Shown one piece after another: positions 21,371 through 31,547 of a stretch of DNA of 64,000 bases; position 1 is the stretch's first letter, and each line of letters begins with the position of its first letter. This DNA comes from Entamoeba histolytica HM-1:IMSS. Its lineage: Eukaryota > Evosea > Mastigamoebida > Endamoebidae. The DNA lies in contig NW_001914869.1 of NCBI RefSeq assembly GCF_000208925.1, forward strand, positions 1 to 64,000. Direction: 5' to 3'. Both the position numbers and the translations under genes were made by a program. Below the pieces are notes generated by a model that had not been told where the DNA came from, ran no database searches, and worked only from the letters and a program-made list of their open reading frames with translations.

Positions 21371-23012
21371 TTGATTCTGTGACTTGTGATCATTTTTAGA
21401 TCCATACTTTTTATCGTTTTCATTAATAGCTCTTTGAATTATTTCTTTTACTATTTTTGTATAATTACTTAAAAACTAACGCTTTTAGTTTTATTCTTAT
21501 TTTTAATAGAATAGTTATTTCCATCCCGATACTTCATTAAAATGAATCAATCTTGACAAGTATCTCATTGATACTAAGAGCCAAAAAAATGAAGAAGCTC
21601 CAAAAAATAATATAATAAACAAATCCTATATTTTATAATGATTTAATTTATTATTTTAATTATTCGTTTTAATCTATTTTAAGATAAAATAAATGAAAAA
21701 TAATTATAGATGCATATTCAATAACAAAACTAATCCCTTCAAATACTATTTCCCTAATTCATTTATTACATTTAATTATCACATTTTGTCATAACGTATA
21801 AATGTCTCAATAAAAGAAAATGAAATTTTAATTTGATAACAATAAATCTCCTTAATAACTTTTATTTGAATATTTAAAAATTGAATAATATTAAACTTAA
21901 AATAAAACAATAAAAATGATTAAATTATTCTTTTTTTTTATCATTTGGATTAATGACAAAATTTTGTTAATAGAGTAATATAAATGAATATTTTCAATAA
22001 TCAGTTTATTTTGTTAAAAAAACTTCTTTCTTGTTTAAAGTACAGAATAACTCTTCTATTTATTATTCAATTTGATTTTAAAGTAACTGATAATTAGTTT
22101 ATGTAAATTTTCTTTTAATTTACGCATTAATTATATTAATAACATTATAATATGAAATAATATTCAATTTAGAAGAAAGTTAGTACTTTTTATCAAAACC
22201 AAAAATAATGTGTTAATGTATCAAAACGATAATATGTCAAATCAAAATGTCATAATTCTAAGTTGATGGTTTTAACATTATTAGTCTAGTTCTATTTTAG
22301 TTAAAAAAAATGAAAATGTTTGAATTAGATACAGTATATTAAGGAGGAGTAAATTATTACTATTATTAATACTATTAATAAAGATAGTATTTTATTAATT
22401 AAAAATTAAATCAACTCCAACACTATAAAGAGAAAAGTCATAAAATATAAAATACCTTATTAAAATAAAAAAAAAACATTTTAATGAATTAAATATATTG
22501 TATCATAATGCTTAATAAGAAAATATTATTAAATTAAAATGAATTTGATATTTTATAACAAAAATTAAATGATAATTTTAAAAAATTCAAAATTAACTAA
22601 TTAAATAGTTCTTGTTTATTTTCACGACTATTAATTATTAATATTTAAACTATTTTAGTTTAATTTCTTTTTTTTTTCATAATAAGTTAGTAAAAAGAAT
22701 GTATCTTATCAATATTGTAAAAATATAAATATAATAAGAAGTACTATAAATTTGAGAATCTAACATATTTCTAACTAAGATATTATTTTTTCATTATCTG
22801 TAGTAAGATGAAGAGTCAAATATCATTTAATAAATCTGCCTTATTTTTAGGATAAAAAAAAAGAAATAAAAATGAACAATTCGTAACAAAACGTAAGAAT
22901 TAACGGGATTATTTCTGTTCATTTAATTGAGTCGAACACCAATGGATTATGAAGAATTCCAGCTGTTTCAAAAGAACTTTGATAAAAATCTTAAAAATAC
23001 TTAAACTTATAA
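21371..23012. other. AT-rich spacer, only a tiny upstream ORF seen
   Basis: About 1.6 kb with dense stops on both strands between the H3-like gene and the isopentenyl phosphate kinase. The only coding-looking item is a 20-codon ATG frame at 22943-23005 (begins MDYEEFQLF), ending 7 nt before the downstream ATG. It could be an upstream ORF if the transcript starts early, but Entamoeba leaders are usually shorter than that. Confidence 0.5.
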
Positions 23013-23792
23013 ATGAATTCAATACCAAACCTTATTATTTTAAAGATAGGTGGTAGTTATCTAACTGAAAAGAACAGAGCTGATGGTCCTCCAATTTTAG
23101 AGAATATACATATGTTTAGTAAATGTTTGGCTCAATTTATTCATTCACATCCTAAACAACCAATTATACTTGCTCATGGAGCTGGGTCATTTGGTCATAT
23201 CCCTGCAGCAACATATCATCTTGCAGAAGGGTTTCATAAAACTGGTGTTATTGAATGCGAAATGGCAATGCAAGAACTAAGTTCTATTATTGTTAACTCA
23301 TTGATTAAAGAAGGGATTAGTGCTATTCCATTCCATCCTTTTAACTTTGTTGTTACTGAAAATAAAAGAATTGTTGATATGTATTTACAACCACTTCAAA
23401 TGTTAGTTAATCAAGGGGTTATTCCAGTGGTTCATGGTGATGTTGCAATGGATATTATGCAAGGTAGTTGTATTCTTTCTGCTGACCAACTAGTTCCAGA
23501 ACTTGCTATTAGATTTGGTTGTCATAGAATTGGATTTATTTGTAATAGCCCAGTTCTTAATGATAAACGAGAGGTTATTCCATTGATAAATGAGCAAAAT
23601 TATGAATCAATAAAAACGTTTTTGCATGGTTGTAAAGGAATAGATGTAACTGGGGGTATGGCTGGAAAAATTAATGAATTAATGATAGCGGCAACAAAAC
23701 ACAATATTCAGTCATATGTTTTTAAAGGTACAAAAGAGTGTTTAGAACTTTTTTTAGAAGGAAATGATGTTGGAACGAAAATATGCCAATAG
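23013..23792 (+). CDS. IPK: isopentenyl phosphate kinase (amino-acid-kinase fold)
   Basis: 259 residues, a normal length for the family. Motifs in order: ILKIGGSYLTEKN (residues 9-21, phosphate-binding Lys/Gly loop); HGAGSFGH (55-62), with H62 matching the catalytic His that distinguishes IPK from other amino-acid kinases; PVVHGDVAMD (about 137-146); SADQLVPELA; GIDVTGGMAGKI; and a C-terminal GTKI. The enzyme phosphorylates isopentenyl phosphate to isopentenyl diphosphate with ATP, in the cytosol. It is known from archaea, plants and scattered eukaryotes, where it belongs to an alternative mevalonate route or to salvage. It ends 113 nt before UBC9 on the same strand. I see no sign of recent transfer in codon use; it looks fully adapted. 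Confidence 0.88.
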   Translation: MNSIPNLIILKIGGSYLTEKNRADGPPILENIHMFSKCLAQFIHSHPKQPIILAHGAGSFGHIPAATYHLAEGFHKTGVIECEMAMQELSSIIVNSLIKEGISAIPFHPFNFVVTENKRIVDMYLQPLQMLVNQGVIPVVHGDVAMDIMQGSCILSADQLVPELAIRFGCHRIGFICNSPVLNDKREVIPLINEQNYESIKTFLHGCKGIDVTGGMAGKINELMIAATKHNIQSYVFKGTKECLELFLEGNDVGTKICQ

Positions 23793-23905
23793 GAAACTCA
23801 TAAACAAAATATTTGTTATCAGATTTATAACACCTTTTTTTGTTTTTCAAAAAAAAATTTTAAATTAAAAAATAAAAAGAACTTTATTAATTCAATTAAA
23901 TTAGT

Positions 23906-24388
23906 ATGAGTCAACTTACTGCGGTTAGTAGAATTGTAGAAGAACGAAGGGCTTGGAGAAAAGATCATCCCCCAGGATTTGTTGCAAGACCAATAATGAA
24001 AAAAGGACAACCTGATTTATTTAATTGGGAATGTTTAATTCCAGGAAAGAAAGGAACGATATGGGAAAATGGTTATTATCCAGTAGAAATGAAATTTTCT
24101 ACTGGATACCCAGCATCACCACCACGTTGTTATTTACCAGAAGGATTTTTCCATCCAAATGTATTTCCAAATGGACAAATTTGTCTTAGTATATTAAATG
24201 AATCATATGACTGGAAACCTACAACCTCTATTAAACAAATTCTTGTTGGAGTACAAGACTTATTAGATAATCCAAATAAAGAGTCTCCTGCTCAACAACG
24301 TGCAAATGATTATTTTGTTAGAGATATTAAAGCATATAAGATGGAAGTAATTAAACAAAAAGAACAATATTTAAAAGATTCATTATAA
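23906..24388 (+). CDS. UBC9: SUMO-conjugating enzyme Ubc9 (E2)
   Basis: 160 residues, nearly collinear with animal and yeast Ubc9. Conserved blocks: ERRAWRKDHPPGFVARP (SUMO/E1-binding helix), NWECLIPGKKGTIWENG, YPASPPRC, HPNV (83-86), ICLSIL with catalytic C93 at the same number as human UBC9, and DWKPTTSIKQILVGVQDLL. It takes SUMO from the E1 and transfers it to lysines of nuclear and cytosolic targets. The basic N-terminal helix and the DWxP motif separate it from ubiquitin E2s. No intron or missing key residue. Confidence 0.95.
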   Translation: MSQLTAVSRIVEERRAWRKDHPPGFVARPIMKKGQPDLFNWECLIPGKKGTIWENGYYPVEMKFSTGYPASPPRCYLPEGFFHPNVFPNGQICLSILNESYDWKPTTSIKQILVGVQDLLDNPNKESPAQQRANDYFVRDIKAYKMEVIKQKEQYLKDSL

Positions 24389-25112
24389 TTCTACTTGTTT
24401 GAATAAATAATTGTTGTTGTAATCTTTAACAATCTGTATTTATTCTTTTTTTATTATATCAAAGATATTCTTTTCAATTTATCGTCTTATATTTGAAAGT
24501 AAATTAACATTGTAAATATATTTATATCTGTTTTGTATGTCTTTTTTAAATAATTCAATAAGTGAATGTATTTAATGATTTAAATGTTACTTTCTTTAAT
24601 AAAATGAATGAATATGATTTTTTTTTGATATATTATTTAAAAGAGAGTATTAATACATACGTTTTATACAGTTAAAAATGTAATTTCTATATATAAATAT
24701 AATCAATTGTTAAATGATTTCTTAAATATATCAAATTAATTCTAATAATATCTTCTTATTTTATATATTTTTATTCTTTATGTTAGAAAATATCTTTAAT
24801 TTCAAATTTAAATAACACACTATTAAGTTTTTCATTAACATTCTCTAAATTATTATTCCTTCTTCCTTTTGTTAATAAAATTATTAAAAATAGAATAACG
24901 ATTTTATATATTAATAAAAATATTATGACTGTCATTTCTCTTATTATTTATTATCATTTATGAATATCTTATTCAATTATCTTCTTTTACATTTTTAATT
25001 ATAACAAATTACTTACTTCATTCATCATCACAATATTAAAATTAATAAAAGATTCTTTATTCAATTTAAAATAACATTACTGTTGTTTTATGAATATTTA
25101 ATTTATGAAATA
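24389..25112. other. AT-rich spacer with no gene seen
   Basis: About 720 bp between UBC9 and a LINE fragment, with stops in all frames. No exon with GTTTGT...TAG borders, RNA gene or repeat was recognised. Confidence 0.55.
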
Positions 25113-25880
25113 CTTTTTAATATATTTAATATATTCATTTTCATTATTGACATTGATGTTTATTGCTTTTATTATACTTTTAATTTGTTCATTTCTTAAT
25201 TTCTTATATAATTTCTTATTTAACCAATTAATTTCAAAACAATACAACACTTCAATTATTATTCGATTTCTTTATTTCCTATTTCTTGTCTGATTATCAT
25301 TATATTTTGTTTATTATTTATTATTCTTGAAGTTTGACATCTTTCATTCATTTCTTTATTTGTGTTTTTGTTTTTCATTTCTTCTTCATTTATTTTAATA
25401 TCTTTTTCTTCCCAATCTTTTGTTTTTTCTTAATTTTCTTCTTTCGTTTTTTCAATTATCTTCTTCTTTTTGATTGAATATACTTCTTGAAGAATATCAT
25501 TCCATCTTTTTCTTTTTCCTTCTTAATTTATAAGTATTTCTTCTTTTTCTCCTTTCTCTGTTTCACTTGTTATTCTTTTATTTTCTTTTCTTTATCTTTT
25601 CGTGTTAGTCATTTATATTTGTTATGGGTGTAATCTTTATTATTATTTATCTTGTTTCTTATTTGTTTTTATTTGAATTTTTCATCTTCTTATCCCTTTT
25701 TCCTTGTTATTTCATTTATCATTCATATTATGATGAAATTTATTGTTATTGACATTCATTCTCTTGTATGATATTGAACTTCTATGTCTTGTTTGGTTTT
25801 CTTTACAAGATCAAATGATTTTACACAATATTCATTGCATTAAAATTTGTTGTATTTCCTGCATTGGAAAAGAATCTTTT
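25113..25880 (-). mobile_element. 5' fragment of a LINE
   Basis: Read on the minus strand this is about 770 bp from the LINE 5' end (GATTCTTTTCCAATGCAGGA, like that at 11776) into ORF1, stopping near 25113. From 25120 to about 25800 it is nearly identical to 40820-41480, but it diverges from the older copy at 11.8-13.4 kb. It keeps the 5' end and has lost the 3' end, opposite to the usual 5' truncation of LINEs, so deletion or recombination after insertion is likely. Confidence 0.75.
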
Positions 25881-26529
25881 ATTATATTTTGTTCCTAAAG
25901 ATAAAAAATAAATTGAATCATTGTCTTGATAATTTGATAAATAAGAATAATCAAATACTATAATGTAATAAGTTATTGAAAATATTCATTAGAAATTATG
26001 TTCATTAATGAATATGAAAATACCAACTATTAGTAATCAGTAAATTACAAAATACTGATACGTTCAAATCAAATTATCAATTAATAGAGCAAGAAATAAT
26101 AAAGAACAATAATCTAATAAAAAATAATTAAAATAAAAGAATAGAATTAAACTATTTGTATTTCAAAGAGATACAGAAAGTAGTTTTATTAAAAACAAAT
26201 AATAAGATATGGTTGATAGATATAAATAAACAGACAATAATTTGAGTCAAAATTAACTCAAGTTAAATAAGAAAATAAAACTAACAAAGAATAAATACAC
26301 AAAATAAAGTAATGAAAATAAAAATAAAATACTAAATTTGGTGTAAAGAAATGAATAATAAAAATAAAATAAGAGAGTGTTAATCACTTGATTTATTATC
26401 ATTTATTTTTTGAGAAAATCTTAAAAGCTTACAATCAAAAATCTTACACCATTACAAAACAATAAAAGTTTTAATAAAAACTAGAAATCTTAAAAAAAAA
26501 ACTGAAAAAGAATAACACTTGTTTTTAAG
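25881..26529. other. AT-rich spacer with no gene seen
   Basis: About 650 bp, A-rich on the plus strand, between the LINE fragment and the zinc-module gene. No coding segment, RNA gene or repeat was recognised. The promoter of the downstream gene should lie in its last 60 bp. Confidence 0.55.
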
Positions 26530-28695
26530 ATGTTAAAAATATGTTGTATCAATGGATGTCAAGAAATAGGTAAAGAAAAACTTTCTAAAATAGAGGGTAA
26601 AGTAACTGTAAAGCCTGAATTTATTAACACATATCCAAGAGATTGGATGTTATGTGAAAGACATTTCATTGAGAAAGCAGAGAGATTAGATTGTTGTATT
26701 GAAAAATGTAGTAATAGTGCTTCAATCAATGAACTTCCATATGACATGATTAGTAAAGTAAAGATTAGAAGTAATTGTTCACATCACCTTATTTGTCTTA
26801 ATCATTATAAACGATTCAATAATAAACAAAAAGTACCAAATTTACCTCCAATTAAACGTGAACCAATTGAACCAACAACTGAACAAATACCACCAGAAAA
26901 AAAGAAACCAGAAATAAAAGATGATACTACAACTGCAGAAGATAATAACGAAACTCATTTAAAGTCTGAAACAGTTTCAGAAAAAGAGTTGGATTTAATT
27001 GAAAAATGTGATATAACAGGCTGTAATAAAGAAAAAACAAATATCCATTTCATGCAGAGTATTCCAATCAAATTATGTTCTAACCATTTTAAACAATTCA
27101 AACAAGCATTGAGAAAAGCAATTTTACTTAAACAAATTCAATTACCTATTGAATGTATTGCTCTTATTCCTAAAGAACCAAATCATCCTTTATACAATTA
27201 TCCTTTATTAAACCATGACCAAGTTTGTTCTCTTTGTTTTAGTAATACACAATGTCCTTTTAAATGCTCAACATGTTCAATGAATTATTGTATTGATTGT
27301 TATAAAATGGTAAATCAAAATTTTGATTATTCAGATAATTGGATTTGTTCAAATTGTCGTAATAAATTTAATAGAGATAATATCATTAAACAAGAATTTG
27401 AATTAATTCTTCCATTAATTAATAAATCAATAAAAAAAGCTTTAAGTGAAGAATATGCACAAGTTATTGCTAATGAACAAAAACAAATTGAAGCAAAAAA
27501 ACAACGGTTAATTGAAAGAAAAAAGAAGCTTCAATCATTTAGTGTCTGGTTAGTTTGTATTCTTCCTCATTCATTAAAAGTTCATCAAGGGATGGTTTCT
27601 TTTGTTGAAAGAAAAAAACTTAATGAAATTGTTCCAAAAGAAAATCTTTTTATTATGTCAAAAGCTGCAAGAGAATATATGACCCTTCCACATTTTAGTT
27701 CAATTACAACTGCTCAATTTATTGGAATGGCAGAAATTCTTATGCATATCATTATTGATAATGATGAAAGACTTCAATTTAAATTAATTAATAATAATGT
27801 TCCATTAGATATTGTATCTCTTGCTCATTCTCATCAATACACTGATATATTAACTCAAATAATAAATAACCAACCTGAATGGGTTCCAACAATTCAGTTA
27901 AAACGATTAATGAAAAAGAATTGTCAATTTAGTTATTCAATGTTATTAATGAAATTATCCTTACAAACAACTGAAGCAGTTTGTGATGGAGTTCGTGTAA
28001 TACAACAAGATAATCAAATTAGAAATGTTATTATTTTTTGTGGAGCTAATGGAGGAATGATTGGATATGAAGGATGTTTAACATCTTCTGGAGAATCAGA
28101 CAATAGTGTTGGAAGTAATTTTAATGGTATAGGAGATTTTGATGATGAACATTCAAAGAATTCATCATGTAATGACCAACATTTAAATCCACTTGGATTT
28201 CCTATAGGAATTAAATCTACTCAACCATCAAAAATCATTTATCAAACATTATTAATCAATTATTTAGCAGTAGCAATTAAATTTGCTATTAAGGGGAATA
28301 ATAATAAAGTTGGATTATTAATTTTTGGTAAAGAAGGATGTGAGAATGGAACTATTGAAATAATTAAAACAGACTTAGAAAATAAAAGAGTTATATTGTA
28401 TGGATGTAAAGATTATAGAGACTTATCACAATGGAATTCTTCTTATGAAGAAATAAAAAAAGACCTTCCTGAAATTTTATTTATTTCAGTTCATACTGAA
28501 GAATATACCCCTAAAGATGATATGTCAATATTTAAATCTATTGCATCAGACTTAAGAAGTCTTACTCTTATAAAAAATGAACAGATGTATCATACTAAAA
28601 TTGTTCATCTTATTGATTCTGGGTTTATTCAAGAATGTAATTTGGAAGCTTATCGAAACTTAACTTCTACATATATTTCTTCAATAACAGAATAA
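26530..28695 (+). CDS. unknown multi-zinc-module protein with PHD/ADD-like segment
   Basis: 721 residues, not recognised as a named family. Three N-terminal modules share C-x3-4-C-x17-31-C-x2-H: C6/C10/C42/H45, C56/C60/C89/H92 and C160/C165/C183/H186. Modules 2 and 3 are separated by an acidic/Pro linker. Around 233-276 a denser cluster (VCSLCFS, CPFKCSTC, NYCIDCY, NWICSNC) has PHD/ADD-like spacing, hinting at histone or chromatin binding. A charged coiled coil (about 305-335, KQIEAKKQRLIERKKK) follows, then a ~370-residue alpha/beta region with NVIIFCGANGG and VGLLIFGKE strands that could be Rossmann-like. No catalytic motif could be assigned. No signal peptide or membrane span, so it is probably nuclear or cytosolic. 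Coding certain; function unknown. Confidence 0.7.
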   Translation: MLKICCINGCQEIGKEKLSKIEGKVTVKPEFINTYPRDWMLCERHFIEKAERLDCCIEKCSNSASINELPYDMISKVKIRSNCSHHLICLNHYKRFNNKQKVPNLPPIKREPIEPTTEQIPPEKKKPEIKDDTTTAEDNNETHLKSETVSEKELDLIEKCDITGCNKEKTNIHFMQSIPIKLCSNHFKQFKQALRKAILLKQIQLPIECIALIPKEPNHPLYNYPLLNHDQVCSLCFSNTQCPFKCSTCSMNYCIDCYKMVNQNFDYSDNWICSNCRNKFNRDNIIKQEFELILPLINKSIKKALSEEYAQVIANEQKQIEAKKQRLIERKKKLQSFSVWLVCILPHSLKVHQGMVSFVERKKLNEIVPKENLFIMSKAAREYMTLPHFSSITTAQFIGMAEILMHIIIDNDERLQFKLINNNVPLDIVSLAHSHQYTDILTQIINNQPEWVPTIQLKRLMKKNCQFSYSMLLMKLSLQTTEAVCDGVRVIQQDNQIRNVIIFCGANGGMIGYEGCLTSSGESDNSVGSNFNGIGDFDDEHSKNSSCNDQHLNPLGFPIGIKSTQPSKIIYQTLLINYLAVAIKFAIKGNNNKVGLLIFGKEGCENGTIEIIKTDLENKRVILYGCKDYRDLSQWNSSYEEIKKDLPEILFISVHTEEYTPKDDMSIFKSIASDLRSLTLIKNEQMYHTKIVHLIDSGFIQECNLEAYRNLTSTYISSITE

Positions 28696-28799
28696 TCAAT
28701 TTTCTACCTTTTTTTAATTTAAATCTTTGAACATTTAATTATGTTTGAATATATAAAATAAACACTTCAAAGAATGTTTAATAAAAATACTTAATTATT

Positions 28800-31547
28800 T
28801 CACTTTTTTTTAGTCTCAACCCAATCATAACACCAATCACCTTTTATTTCTCTTCCAAAAAGTTCATCCGTATCCAGGAATGGTTTCCAACACGAATCAA
28901 AGTCATCAACCTCATATTGAACTTGGAATGGCGATTTTTCTAATGGACAATTAAATTCTTTTTGGTTTTCAACGTTGTATTGAACAAACTTATGTCCTTT
29001 CAATTCAAATAAAGCTTTTTTCAAGTAAAAGTGATGAATTAGCATATTCCAAACTTTAGATGTGACTAATGTTGGAATATTACCAATAATAATTAATCCA
29101 CGTTTAGCTCTTGTTAATGCAACATTTAGTCTTTTATAATCATTCACAAATCCAACACCAAGAGTTTGGTTTGACCTAACACAAGAAAAGATAATATATT
29201 CTTTTTCATTTCCTTGAAATCCATCAATATTAGCAACTTTAATCTTTGTAGAAACATACTGAGAAATAAGTTCTTGTTGAGCTTGATATGGTGAAATAAT
29301 TCCTATTTCATTTTCTTTAATCTTGTTCTTCAAAAATTTCTCAACAACCTCTTGTATTATTTGAACTTCTCCTGCATTATTATAACTTGTTCCACTACTT
29401 CCATATTGCTCTGTTCCATCACAGTTAATAAACATTATAGGATTTGTGTAGTCTGGGAAGAAGTTAATAATCCTATTATCAAATCTATCTTTACTACTCA
29501 CTCCATTCTCTAATTTAGAAGAATAAAACATTTTATTTGAGAATTCTGAAATTGCTGGATGCATTCTGTATTGTGTTTTTAACATTGTTCTTTTGATTTG
29601 TGTATTTGCCATAAATCGTTCAAACATTGATTTTTGGAATCCTGCTTCTCTAGCTTCAGTTGAAAGACATGTTGGTTGTAATTGTTGAATATCTCCAATT
29701 AACACAGCTTTTCTAACATTAATAATTCCAGCCAATGTCTCTGGTTCAAGAGACTGAGCAGCTTCATCAACAATAGATGCAAAAAATTTTTGTTTTAGCA
29801 TTATTGAACTAGTACAAAGACTGAGTGTAGAACAAACACATCTTATTCCAGATAATATGTCATCAAAATATGTTGAGATGAATTTATTAATATATCTATT
29901 TTCTTCTACTGTTATTCTTTGAGAAACTCTATCAAAAATTTTTTGTATTTCTGAATTAGTTTGTTTGACAAAATTTTCAAATGTTTCATATTTCATCTGA
30001 TTAATTGGTGTTGATAGATATGTTTCATAACATTTTTGTTTTTCTCTATTTTCATCTTCTGTTAGATATTGTCCATACTTTTTCTTTAGTAATTCTCTTA
30101 TATTGACTGTTATTGATTCTTCTAATTCATCGTCAAATTCAACACCAAATTCAACATTATCACCTAAACCATTACCTGTTTTTTCACTTTGTATTTGTTT
30201 CTCCAGTCGTTGTTGTTTTAAAGCTGGGTCAATAATAATAATTTGACCAGATTGTGTTATTGCCACTTCATTAAATCCTTTTTTCTCTGTAAATTCTATT
30301 GCTTTTTTTAATAATGAATTTTCTCTTATTTTATCACTACAATTTTCAAACTGTTCATCTGCAACTACTCTAACTGTTGGAATATCCTTTTCAATAAGTT
30401 TTGAGCAAATCACATCAACAGCATTATTGCTTGATGCACAAACTAATAATTTTTTTTCACCTCGATTTATATTATAAAATCTATATTTGTTATAAATCAA
30501 GTATTGTGCAATTGATACAGCAACTGTAGTTTTACCAGTTCCAGGTGGTCCTATTACAAGTGAAATATCTTCGTTTAACGCATTATAAATTGCTTTCCTT
30601 TGATAATCGTTCAAATTAGATAAATTAGGAATATTGTATTTCTCTGCTGACATTTCTTCATAAGTTATTATTTCTTTTGTTTTTGTTAATTGGATCTTGT
30701 TACAACACATTATTTTTGAATAATATCCATCAATTTCTCGTGATTGTAATACATCTAATGTTCTAATGAATGGATTTCCTTTATCATTAGTAAGAAAATA
30801 TATCCTAAATAACGATGTGTTTTTCACTATTTCTTCATTGTATTTCCATTTTTCCTCATTTGTTGGATATTTCATGGTAATTTTACCTGTCTTATAATCT
30901 GTAGATTCTATTCCAAAAAGAAAATCTTGTAGGCTAACAACAACTGTTTTACCTCTACTTGATGTAATATTTCCTCCAAACACACATTCTGATGACTTGA
31001 AAATTGAAGATGGAAATAGCTTAATTTCTGTTGAATTTGTATCATTAACCATTCCTTTTAATCCACCACAACTAATAATCACAATATCTTCTAACTGAAG
31101 ACCTCCAATAGCTTTAGGAAGGTTAATTTCAACAGTTGTAAATCCAGGTTGTTTAATAAATTTAATACGTTGTTTTTCTTGTCTTAATTCAACTTCAACT
31201 ACATTACGTTCTTCTTTCTTTTCAATTTTAGAGAGATATAAGTAAGTCTGAACATAATCATCAAGTGTTGGATATTCATTTTTAACTCTTTTTTCTGTTT
31301 TTTCTTTTGGGAATTGAGCCTCATTATTGTCAACTAAGTCTTGTTTAACACAAGAAACAGATTTACCAACATCATAGTTATCTATTATAACAGCACCTTC
31401 ATTAACAATATTCTTACTATATAATCGTTTGTTTATTTTACTCTGACTTTTTAAATAATGAGAATATAAGAAGTCTTTTGAATTGTATTTATAATGAAGA
31501 TTGTATATATTTGTTTTTCTACGATATTCACAATGTTTTTCTTCCAT
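28800..31547 (-). CDS. UPF1-like superfamily 1 RNA/DNA helicase
   Basis: 915 residues. Helicase motifs in order: Q-like LNDYQRKAI, Walker A GPPGTGKTT (from residue 333), Ia-type CASSNNAVD, Walker B VDEAAQ, motif III GDIQQLQPT, motif IV QYRMHP, ISPYQAQQ, motif V DGFQGNEKEYIIFSCVRSN and motif VI NVALTRAKRGLIIIGN. This is the Upf1/Sen1/IGHMBP2 group. The ~320 residues before Walker A include beta-rich sequence like the UPF1 1B domain, but the Cys/His-rich UPF2-binding domain of true UPF1 is not visible. It may therefore be a UPF1 relative rather than the NMD factor itself. Expected activity: ATP-driven 5'-3' unwinding of RNA or RNA-DNA hybrids. It faces the zinc-module gene tail-to-tail, 104 nt apart. 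Confidence 0.85.
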   Translation of the reverse strand: MEEKHCEYRRKTNIYNLHYKYNSKDFLYSHYLKSQSKINKRLYSKNIVNEGAVIIDNYDVGKSVSCVKQDLVDNNEAQFPKEKTEKRVKNEYPTLDDYVQTYLYLSKIEKKEERNVVEVELRQEKQRIKFIKQPGFTTVEINLPKAIGGLQLEDIVIISCGGLKGMVNDTNSTEIKLFPSSIFKSSECVFGGNITSSRGKTVVVSLQDFLFGIESTDYKTGKITMKYPTNEEKWKYNEEIVKNTSLFRIYFLTNDKGNPFIRTLDVLQSREIDGYYSKIMCCNKIQLTKTKEIITYEEMSAEKYNIPNLSNLNDYQRKAIYNALNEDISLVIGPPGTGKTTVAVSIAQYLIYNKYRFYNINRGEKKLLVCASSNNAVDVICSKLIEKDIPTVRVVADEQFENCSDKIRENSLLKKAIEFTEKKGFNEVAITQSGQIIIIDPALKQQRLEKQIQSEKTGNGLGDNVEFGVEFDDELEESITVNIRELLKKKYGQYLTEDENREKQKCYETYLSTPINQMKYETFENFVKQTNSEIQKIFDRVSQRITVEENRYINKFISTYFDDILSGIRCVCSTLSLCTSSIMLKQKFFASIVDEAAQSLEPETLAGIINVRKAVLIGDIQQLQPTCLSTEAREAGFQKSMFERFMANTQIKRTMLKTQYRMHPAISEFSNKMFYSSKLENGVSSKDRFDNRIINFFPDYTNPIMFINCDGTEQYGSSGTSYNNAGEVQIIQEVVEKFLKNKIKENEIGIISPYQAQQELISQYVSTKIKVANIDGFQGNEKEYIIFSCVRSNQTLGVGFVNDYKRLNVALTRAKRGLIIIGNIPTLVTSKVWNMLIHHFYLKKALFELKGHKFVQYNVENQKEFNCPLEKSPFQVQYEVDDFDSCWKPFLDTDELFGREIKGDWCYDWVETKKK

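Noticed and set aside
27990..28400. FtsJ/cap methyltransferase-like Rossmann segment in the zinc-module protein
   Set aside because: Strand pattern is suggestive but no SAM-binding GxGxG or K-D-K-E tetrad could be placed.
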